This document shows, piece by piece, positions 31,859 to 38,164 of a stretch of 64,000 bases of DNA. The translations under genes and the position numbers were made by a program. This DNA comes from CALJIC01 sp039805565 (GTDB lineage: Bacteria; Chloroflexota; Chloroflexia; Chloroflexales; Roseiflexaceae): assembly GCA_039805565.1 (NCBI GenBank), contig JBDLTZ010000256.1, positions 1 to 64,000 on the forward strand. The letters run 5' to 3'. Position 1 is the stretch's first letter. Each line of letters starts with the position of its first letter. Under the pieces are notes generated by a model. The model had not been told where the DNA came from, did no database searches, and was given only the letters and a program-made list of their open reading frames with translations.

Positions 31859-32856
31859 TACAGCGCTCCCTCCTCCTCGGACTCATAGTACACGTAGCGC
31901 CGCGAGGCCCAGAACATCGCCATCGTCAGCAGCAGGATGACGATCAGCAGCAGCCAGGCCTGGGCCGAGGCTACGCCCATACGGTAGCGGCGGAAGGCGT
32001 TGGCGAAGAGGTAGAGCACATAGAACATCGAGGAGTAGGCGGGCGCGCCCAGCGTCCCGCCGCCCGCCAGCACGTAGGCGGCGGTGAAGGTCTGGAACGA
32101 CCCGATCACGCCGGTGATGAAGGTGAACAGGATCACCGGTGAGATCATCGGGATGGTGACGTTGAAGAACTGCTGGATGCGGTTGGCGCCGTCGATCTCG
32201 GCGGCTTCGTACAGCGCGTTCGGCACGCCCTGCAGCGCCGAGAGGTAGATCAGCATGGTGGCCCCGAAGCCCCACAGCGAGAGCAGCGTGTACGAGGGGA
32301 TGACCCACTTGGGGTCCTGCAGCCAGCGCGGCCCCTTGATGCCGAGCGGGATGAGGCCATCGGGCCCTACCGCGCCGGCGATGATGTTGTTGATGATGCC
32401 GAACTGCGGGTTGAGCAGCCAGCTGAACAGCAGCGCTACGGCGACGCTGCCGGAGAGCAGCGCCGGCAGGTAGTACAGGGTGCGGAAGATGCCCAGCGCT
32501 GGAACTTTCTGGTTCAGCAGCACGGCCAGGAGCAGCCCGAAGATGATCCCGAGGGGCACCGACAGCAGTGTGTAGTAGCTTGTCACCTGGAGCGATTTCC
32601 AGAAGACTGAGTCCTTGAAGAGGTTGGTATAGTTGCTGAAGCCGATGAAGCGCGGCGGGCTGGAGATGTTGTAGGTGGTCAGGCTGTAGTAGGCTGACAT
32701 AATGATCGGGTACATCGTGAACACCAGGAACCCGATCACCCAGGGCGAGATGAAGAACCAGAACCAGAGCGCCTCCTTGCGCTCGATCTTGCCGGCCGGG
32801 ATCAGGCCGAACAGGGCGGCCTTCTTCTTCGGTCTCGGTAGCGTTTGTGCTGCCAT
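31858..32856 (-). CDS. ABC sugar transporter permease (MalF type)
   Basis: A 332-aa permease starting at ATG 32856 after AAGGAGCGAGCT. TM1 is WFWFFISPWVIGFLVFTMYPI. The EAA loop reads ALYEAAEIDGANRIQQFFNVTIPMISPVILF. About seven hydrophobic segments. The partner of the MalG-type permease, with which it shares one base. The 31-bp gap to the propeller gene upstream supports a single transcript. Confidence 0.92.
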   Translation of the reverse strand: MAAQTLPRPKKKAALFGLIPAGKIERKEALWFWFFISPWVIGFLVFTMYPIIMSAYYSLTTYNISSPPRFIGFSNYTNLFKDSVFWKSLQVTSYYTLLSVPLGIIFGLLLAVLLNQKVPALGIFRTLYYLPALLSGSVAVALLFSWLLNPQFGIINNIIAGAVGPDGLIPLGIKGPRWLQDPKWVIPSYTLLSLWGFGATMLIYLSALQGVPNALYEAAEIDGANRIQQFFNVTIPMISPVILFTFITGVIGSFQTFTAAYVLAGGGTLGAPAYSSMFYVLYLFANAFRRYRMGVASAQAWLLLIVILLLTMAMFWASRRYVYYESEEEGAL

Positions 32857-32887
32857 AGCTCGCTCCTTCACCACGCTGAGGGTCCGT

Positions 32888-34168
32888 TTAGCTCCACAGA
32901 CCGAGCACGCGCCCGTCATCCATCCGGACGTACACCGCGCCCCCCGCGATCACCGGCGCGGTGGTCGCTAGCGAGCGTACGGGCTGCTTCCAGACGCTCG
33001 TGCCGCTGACGGCGTCGAGCGCCACCACGCGTGAGTCCGCTCCCTGCCCGGCCACCACGAACACCTGTCCGCCGGCCAGGGCCGGCAGCGAGACGAAGTT
33101 GAGCTCGTGGTAGCGCCACGCCTCGCTCCCGTCGGCTAGGCGCAGGGCGTAGAGGGTCTCGGTGGATTTGATGAAGGCGGTATCGCCGCTCAGGGCCGCG
33201 GGGATCAGCTTCTCACCGGGGATGCTCAGCTCCCAGCGCTTGCCCCCGCTGGCGGCGTCGAGCGCCACCACAGCCGGCCCGCTCGTGACGAGCACGAGGT
33301 CGTCGGCTGCTACCGGCGAGAAGGAGATCGCGCTCTGTGCTGGGAAGGTCCACAGCAGCGCGCCCGAGGCCTGGTCAATCCCGTAGACGAACGTGAAGTC
33401 CGAGATGAAGACGCGGCCGCCCGCCACGGTGGCCGAGGAGGTGACGTAGTCCTGGGCAGCGAACTCCCAGCGCGTGCGGCCGGTAGCGGCATCCAGGGCG
33501 TAGAGCTCCTTGCCGGCGCCGACGTACACGGTGTCGTCGGCGACCAGCGGCGAGCCGAGGTGCCCGCCGAAGTAGCTGTTGGCCTCGCTGCTGAGCCGCT
33601 TGGGGGTGAACTGCCACACAGGCGCACCGCTCGCGAGGTCCAGCGCGATCAGTTGCCCCTTGTTGTCGCTTTCGGCGCGCAGGTAGGCGCGGTCGCCGGA
33701 GACGGCGGGGGAGACGTAGGCGCCGGGGTGGCTGAAGGCCCAGCGCTCCTGGCCGCTACGCAGGTCGAAGGCGCGCAGGTGGTCTTTCGTCTCGACGAGC
33801 ATGAGCCCGCGGGCTACCACCGGGGGTGAGCCGGGCTCGCTGTCGGCGGGCATGGGTACGGCGCGCTGCCGGGTGAGCGGGAGCGTCAGGGTGTCGGCGG
33901 CGAAGCGGGTGCGGCCGGGGTTGAGGCCCTCCATCGCCCAGTCGGCGGGGGCGGTGGGGGCGAGCTCTGTGGTGGCGGCGGACTCCGCGAACGGGCCGAG
34001 CGGGCCGCGCTCGGAGGGGATGGCGAGGGCGGCTGGGGCGAGAGGGCCGGCGTCGAGCGGGATGGCCGCGGGAGGCGGTGTAGAGGGACGGAGGGCGACG
34101 TAGGTCAGCGCCCCGACCAGCGCAATGATCGACACCATCCACAAGCTGGCCCGACCGGAGTCGGTCAT
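32888..34168 (-). CDS. Membrane-anchored PQQ-type beta-propeller repeat protein
   Basis: A 426-aa protein. An N-terminal signal anchor (SLWMVSIIALVGALTYVAL) precedes a Pro/Ala-rich linker and a BamB/PQQ-dehydrogenase-type propeller with repeats such as LRAFDLRSGQERWAF, LIALDLASGAPVWQF, LYALDAATGRTRWEF, VYGIDQASGALLWTF and VVALDAVSGTSVWKQ. No PQQ-dehydrogenase catalytic residues are recognisable, so it is more likely a scaffold or ligand-sensing protein on the cell surface. It lies first after lacI in the ABC operon, an unusual position. GGGAGGAAGGTT precedes the start. Confidence 0.8.
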   Translation of the reverse strand: MTDSGRASLWMVSIIALVGALTYVALRPSTPPPAAIPLDAGPLAPAALAIPSERGPLGPFAESAATTELAPTAPADWAMEGLNPGRTRFAADTLTLPLTRQRAVPMPADSEPGSPPVVARGLMLVETKDHLRAFDLRSGQERWAFSHPGAYVSPAVSGDRAYLRAESDNKGQLIALDLASGAPVWQFTPKRLSSEANSYFGGHLGSPLVADDTVYVGAGKELYALDAATGRTRWEFAAQDYVTSSATVAGGRVFISDFTFVYGIDQASGALLWTFPAQSAISFSPVAADDLVLVTSGPAVVALDAASGGKRWELSIPGEKLIPAALSGDTAFIKSTETLYALRLADGSEAWRYHELNFVSLPALAGGQVFVVAGQGADSRVVALDAVSGTSVWKQPVRSLATTAPVIAGGAVYVRMDDGRVLGLWS

Positions 34169-34290
34169 AACCTTCCTCCCGTTGGCCGGGAGCTACAGGG
34201 CGCAGGTTGATGGTGTAACGTGGTGGTACTGTGCCTGAGACCTTCTCTCAGCTCTCGGCGCTAGAACGCCGCACGATGTTCTTCGTCCTC

Positions 34291-35355
34291 TTACGCACGC
34301 AGTGATGACCCTACCTGGAGCGAGGGCCCTGTCTCCGGCTCGTAGTCCTCCGCGCGGCGGGCAGGGCCTGTCGTCTCGCGCACCACCAGCTCAGTATCGA
34401 GGGTGATGCGCCGCTGGCCGACGGGCAGGCCGTCGATCAGGCGGCAGACATACTCACCCGCGAGCTCTCCCATTTTGTGGAGTGGCTGGCGGATCGTTGT
34501 GAGCGGCGGGCTGTAGCGCGCGGCGTCCACGGTGTCGTCGAAGCCGATCACCGAGATGTCGTCGGGTACCCGGAGACCGCGCCCGCGCAGGGTGTTGATG
34601 ACGCCGAAGGCCATCTGGTCGTCGCATGCGAAGATCGCCGTCGGCGGATTCTCCAGCGCCAGGAGCTGCTCGGTGCAGCGACGGCCGCTGTCGAAGGAGA
34701 AATCCCCGGCGGCGACCAGCGACTCGTCGAAGGGGAGGCCGTGGGACTCGAGCGCGGCGCGGTAGCCCGCTAGACGCATTGGTCCCACCGGGATGTCGCG
34801 CCGGCCGGTGATGATGCCGATGCGGTGGTGCCCCAGCGAGATCAGATGCTCGGTGGCGATGTACGCGCCCTGGCAGTTGTTCACCGAGATGCCGTGGACG
34901 TCCAGGTCGTACTGCAGGTCCACGTGCACCGTCGGTACGCGGTAGACGGTGCGGCGCACCCACTCGAGGCTGCTGGCCAGCGGCAGGATGATCACGAGCC
35001 CGTCGATACGCCGGTTGTTCTGCAGCGCGTCGATCGCGTCGAGCTGGCTGGTGCTGTCGACGGTCGCGAGCAGTGCGAGGCGGCCGCGGCTACGGAGCGC
35101 GCGCAGGACGGCGTCGAGGATATGGGCGAAGAAGGGCTCGGTGACAGTGTCGACAACCACACCAACAATGTCGGAGCGGTTGCGCGAGAGGCCGACGGCC
35201 TGGGCATTGGGGTGGTAGTCGAGCTCGGTGATCGCTCGCAGTACCAGCTCACGCGTCGCGTCGGCGACATCGGGGCTGTTGTTGATCACTCGTGAGACGG
35301 TCTGGTGTGATACGCCCGCGCGGAGTGCGACCTCCCGGATGGTGCTGCGCCTCAT
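34291..35355 (-). CDS. LacI-family transcriptional regulator
   Basis: A 354-aa regulator. The N-terminal helix-turn-helix STIREVALRAGVSHQTVSRVIN and hinge YHPNAQAVGLS are complete. The effector domain follows (DIVGVVVDTVTEPFFAHILDAVLRALRSRG, VNNCQGAYIATEHLISLGHHRIGIITG, DDISVIGFDDTVDAARYSPPLTTIRQPLHKMG). It should control the downstream propeller-permease-binding protein genes in response to a sugar, and itself, via the operator at 35431-35444. Confidence 0.95.
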   Translation of the reverse strand: MRRSTIREVALRAGVSHQTVSRVINNSPDVADATRELVLRAITELDYHPNAQAVGLSRNRSDIVGVVVDTVTEPFFAHILDAVLRALRSRGRLALLATVDSTSQLDAIDALQNNRRIDGLVIILPLASSLEWVRRTVYRVPTVHVDLQYDLDVHGISVNNCQGAYIATEHLISLGHHRIGIITGRRDIPVGPMRLAGYRAALESHGLPFDESLVAAGDFSFDSGRRCTEQLLALENPPTAIFACDDQMAFGVINTLRGRGLRVPDDISVIGFDDTVDAARYSPPLTTIRQPLHKMGELAGEYVCRLIDGLPVGQRRITLDTELVVRETTGPARRAEDYEPETGPSLQVGSSLRA

Positions 35356-35430
35356 TGTGCAACCCCTCGCGTATGGCCAGGCGGGCGCCCTCTGTGAGAG
35401 AGGGTGCCTGCGACAGATATGCTGGGAGAG

Positions 35431-35472
35431 TGTGACCGTTCACAATATAAACAAAATATCAATATGTGTCAA
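35431..35472 (-). promoter_or_regulatory. Strong promoter with overlapping LacI-type operator for the ABC operon
   Basis: On the minus strand TTGACA (35472-35467), a 17-bp AT-rich spacer, TATATT (35449-35444), directly followed by the near-perfect palindrome TGTGAACGGTCACA (35444-35431; one mismatch, central CG as in LacI-family operators). The operator covers the predicted +1. This is the only strongly AT-rich stretch in the neighbourhood. Repression by the adjacent LacI protein is inferred. Confidence 0.8.
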
Positions 35473-35536
35473 GTAGTGTTTCCTGAACTGATGGGAAGGA
35501 TTTCTTGAGTAGTTGAGGGAGTGTATCTCTATGCGG

Positions 35537-35842
35537 TTAGCCCCCGTTCCAGAGGTAACGCTTGAGGTCAACGTAGCCGCGCTCGTCAAAGATCACGCCC
35601 TCGGCCTCGAGCAGGCTGCGCTGGAGCTCAGCGTTGTACTCGTTGCTGATGCGCCCGGCGGCGTTGATCACGCGCCACCACGGTACGGGGGGGCTGTGAT
35701 CTGGCCCGAGGGCGTGCAGCGCGTACCCTACCCCGCGCGCGCCGCGCGGCGAGATCGTCATGGCGGCGATACGGCCGTAGGTAGAGACCAGGCCGCTTGG
35801 GATGCGCCGCACGATCGCGTAGATGTCGTCGTAGGAGCTCAT
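35537..35842 (-). CDS. Alkyltransferase-like (ATL) DNA base-flipping protein, MGMT family
   Basis: A 101-aa protein resembling the C-terminal domain of O6-alkylguanine-DNA alkyltransferase: YAIVRRIPSGLVSTYGRIA (helix-turn-helix start), ARGVGYALHAL, and the active-site block VPWWRVINAAGRIS. The usual Pro-Cys-His-Arg is replaced by Pro-Trp-Trp-Arg, so no alkyl transfer to Cys is possible. ATL proteins bind O6-alkylguanine and hand the lesion to nucleotide excision repair. The ATG at 35842 is preferred since upstream sequence is heptamer repeat. Confidence 0.9.
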   Translation of the reverse strand: MSSYDDIYAIVRRIPSGLVSTYGRIAAMTISPRGARGVGYALHALGPDHSPPVPWWRVINAAGRISNEYNAELQRSLLEAEGVIFDERGYVDLKRYLWNGG

Positions 35843-35844
35843 AC

Positions 35845-35928
35845 GAGTGCTGGGTGTTGAGCGCTGAGTGCTGGTGAGGAGTACTGTGCACTCAGCACTC
35901 AGCACTTGGTACTTGGTACTTGGTACTT
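35845..35928. repeat. Twelve-unit heptamer array between the kinase and ATL genes
   Basis: Units in register: GAGTGCT, GGGTGTT, GAGCGCT, GAGTGCT, GGTGAGG, AGTACTG, TGCACTC, AGCACTC, AGCACTT, GGTACTT three times. It spans the whole gap from the ATL start to the kinase stop and switches orientation in the middle (GAGTGCT versus AGCACTC). The kinase stop codon falls at the array edge. Confidence 0.95.
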
Positions 35929-37844
35929 CAAGGGTTTGGGTCGTCGTATCGCTCGAAGGTGCCGTCACTGTATAGCACGTAGATCGACTTGCCGCGTCTG
36001 AGGCCGGTCTCGCTCCAGATCATGGTGCCGCGCTCGAACGGCTGGCGCGCCCCGGCCACGGGGCCGGCCTCGGCGAGCGTGCCAAGCCCGAGCGCCTCGC
36101 GCACCTCGGGGAACGTCCCCCACACAAGCCCGAAGCCGCCGATCGGCACGCTCATTCCACTCCCCGGGTCGGGGGCCGGGGTTGGCGTCGGCAGCCCGAT
36201 CAGGTCGCTCTGCGGGAAGAGGCGCCAGGTGCCGGTCTCGAACCCTATGAGCATGTAGATCTGCTCCAGCGGGCCGAAGTAGTACATGCTGCCGCGCTCG
36301 AACGGCTGCTCGGCGATCTCGCCGCCGATCTCCGGGCGGGTCGGGCAGCCAAGCCGCTGCTGGATGATGTCGTTCTGGGTCCAGAGGGTGCCAAAGCCCC
36401 CCACAAGTTGGACGGGGCAGGCCGTGGGCGTGACTCCAGCCGCGAGCGTTCCGGTGGCCGTGGCCGTGGCCGTGGGCTGGGTCGGGCTCGCGGTGGCTGT
36501 TTGCGTTGCGCTCGGCGTCGCCGTTGCGGTGGGCCGCGGGCGGGTTGGTGTGGCCGTGAGCCGCGTGGGGCTTGCTGTCACCTCGGCGGTAGGCTCGGCG
36601 CTCGGCTCAGGCGTGGGCGTCGGCGTTTCGGCGGCGAGCGGGGGCTCGGTGGGCTGGACTGCCTCGATGGTCGGGGCGGGAGAGGCTACCCCACCAGTGT
36701 CTGCGGCAGCGCCTTGGAGCCGCTGCGCCATCATGAGACCGCCACCCACCAGGAGCAGCGCCAGCAGCGCGCCGAGGATCACCAGGCCGACGCCGCCCTG
36801 TCCCCCAGCCGGCCGTCTCGGCACCGCCGGTGGTGGGATTGGCGCACCCCGGTGCGGGCGGACCTCGCCGCGCACAGTGGTGGCGTCGTCCTCGGTGTAG
36901 CGAGGGGGTGGCTGGGGTGGTGCGTAGGGAGCCGCAGCGCCCAGGTCGGCGGGGCGAGGAGCCTGCGAGGAGAACAGGGCCCCTGCGGCACCAGACGCCT
37001 GACGCAGCGCTCGCGCCAGCTCGCCTGCCGTCTGGTAGCGCGCCTCGGGGCGGCGGGACATCGCGCGGCGCACCACCTGGTCCACCGCCGGGGGCAGCGA
37101 TGGGTCGAGCTGTGAAGGGGGAACGGGCGCGCCCTCGAGGTGCCCGATCAGCACCTCCTGCGTCGTCCCCTCGAAGGGCCTGCGTCCGGTGAGGGCGCGG
37201 TAGATCAGCACGCCGAGCGCGTACACGTCGGTGCGGCCATCGATGTGGCGCTCGCCGCGTACCTGCTCGGGCGCCATGTAGTCGGGCGTGCCGATCATCA
37301 TGCCGGTGCCGGTGGTGCCGGGGGTGTCGAGCGAGCGCGCGATGCCGAAGTCGGTGATGACGGCGCGAGCGTCGGCGCCCCGCCCCTCGTCTTGGCCCAG
37401 GTGCTCGTCGAGGATAATGTTGGCTGGCTTGATATCGCGGTGGACCACGCCGCGCTGGTGGGCGTAGTCCAGCGCCGCCGCGATCTGATCGACGATCGGG
37501 GCGAGCTGCTCGGGGGTGAGGGTGTCGCGCTCACGAAGCAGGTCGGCGAGCGAACGTCTGCCGAGCAGCTTCATCGCGATGTAGGTCAGCCCGTCGGCCT
37601 CGCCCACGTCGTAGATCGGCACGATCCCGGGGTGGTCCAGGCGTGCGGCAACCACTGCCTCGCGCTGGAAGCGCTCGATGAGCCCCTGGTCGTAGGTGTA
37701 GTGCGGGTACAGCACCTTGAGCGCCACGTCGCGCTGGAGCGCTGTATCGCGGGCACGGTAGACGGCGGCCATGCCGCCGCGGCCAAGGAGTTCGATGATG
37801 TCGTAGCGCGCGAGGCGCCGGCCGATCAGTTCTTCGAGGCGCAT
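35928..37844 (-). CDS. Transmembrane Ser/Thr protein kinase with extracellular wall-type modules
   Basis: A 638-aa PknB-like kinase. Kinase domain about 14-275: GRGGMAAVYRA loop, Lys43 in VALKVL, HRDIKPANI at 135-143, DFG at 165-167, APE at 191-193. After a Pro-rich stretch comes one TM (GLVILGALLALLLVGGG, about 355-375), a Thr/Pro-rich extracellular stalk, and two C-terminal modules containing GFGTLW...LGCPT...AEQPFERGSMYYF and GFGLVW...ARQPFERGTMIW. The same Gln-x-Phe-Glu-Arg pattern occurs in the L,D-transpeptidase at the right edge. It is divergent from the PBP gene, suggesting a cell-wall signalling role. Confidence 0.92.
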   Translation of the reverse strand: MRLEELIGRRLARYDIIELLGRGGMAAVYRARDTALQRDVALKVLYPHYTYDQGLIERFQREAVVAARLDHPGIVPIYDVGEADGLTYIAMKLLGRRSLADLLRERDTLTPEQLAPIVDQIAAALDYAHQRGVVHRDIKPANIILDEHLGQDEGRGADARAVITDFGIARSLDTPGTTGTGMMIGTPDYMAPEQVRGERHIDGRTDVYALGVLIYRALTGRRPFEGTTQEVLIGHLEGAPVPPSQLDPSLPPAVDQVVRRAMSRRPEARYQTAGELARALRQASGAAGALFSSQAPRPADLGAAAPYAPPQPPPRYTEDDATTVRGEVRPHRGAPIPPPAVPRRPAGGQGGVGLVILGALLALLLVGGGLMMAQRLQGAAADTGGVASPAPTIEAVQPTEPPLAAETPTPTPEPSAEPTAEVTASPTRLTATPTRPRPTATATPSATQTATASPTQPTATATATGTLAAGVTPTACPVQLVGGFGTLWTQNDIIQQRLGCPTRPEIGGEIAEQPFERGSMYYFGPLEQIYMLIGFETGTWRLFPQSDLIGLPTPTPAPDPGSGMSVPIGGFGLVWGTFPEVREALGLGTLAEAGPVAGARQPFERGTMIWSETGLRRGKSIYVLYSDGTFERYDDPNP

Positions 37845-37928
37845 TGTTTCCGCTATCGAGTCTTGAGAACTGTGCACTGGGTGCCGACAACAGGGATTCG
37901 AGGATCTCAAGTGGCGCGGGGCTGGCGC

Positions 37929-37937
37929 ATTGTAGCA
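37929..37937 (-). promoter_or_regulatory. Extended -10 promoter TGCTACAAT of the kinase gene
   Basis: TGC joined to TACAAT on the minus strand, 85 bp upstream of the kinase ATG. Confidence 0.55.
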
Positions 37938-38051
37938 CAGGGCCCCAGCCCATGATAAGTGAGACGCCTGGAGCGGCGCATTCGTTCCCGCGGCGGAGCG
38001 CCTATCACCAACGTATCATCCGGCGCCGGGATGCGCCGCGCGTACCTCACA

Positions 38052-38060
38052 TGGTACAAT
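38052..38060 (+). promoter_or_regulatory. Extended -10 promoter TGGTACAAT of the PBP gene
   Basis: TGG joined to TACAAT about 105 bp upstream of the PBP ATG; the transcript leader would contain the heptamer array. Confidence 0.55.
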
Positions 38061-38104
38061 TGCCGGTGAATTGCCTGCTGAGACGATTGTGTTGCTGAGC
38101 CGAA

Positions 38105-38164
38105 CACTCAGGGCTCACGACTCAGCACTCAGGGCCCAGCACTCAAAACGCAAGACGTAGGACT
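38105..38164. repeat. Heptamer array running into the PBP start codon
   Basis: Units in register: CACTCAG, GGCTCAC, GACTCAG, CACTCAG, GGCCCAG, CACTCAA, AACGCAA, GACGTAG, and the ninth step GACTATG contains the start codon. The GTAGGA ribosome site is itself part of the array. Confidence 0.9.

Larger units (their letters stand above)
37845..38104. other. Divergent promoter region between the kinase and PBP genes
   Basis: No gene. It holds two extended -10 elements: minus-strand TGCTACAAT at 37937-37929 for the kinase and plus-strand TGGTACAAT at 38052-38060 for the PBP. Neither has a recognisable -35. Confidence 0.6.

Noticed and set aside
29301..31886. 861-codon frame spanning the permease and binding-protein genes
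   Set aside because: The part upstream of 30776 is an out-of-frame translation of the permease gene; the lipoprotein signal at 30776 marks the real start.
35845..35928. Heptamer arrays as CRISPR or as telomere-like repeats
   Set aside because: Units are 7 bp without spacers, degenerate and lie inside operons; no replicon end is present.
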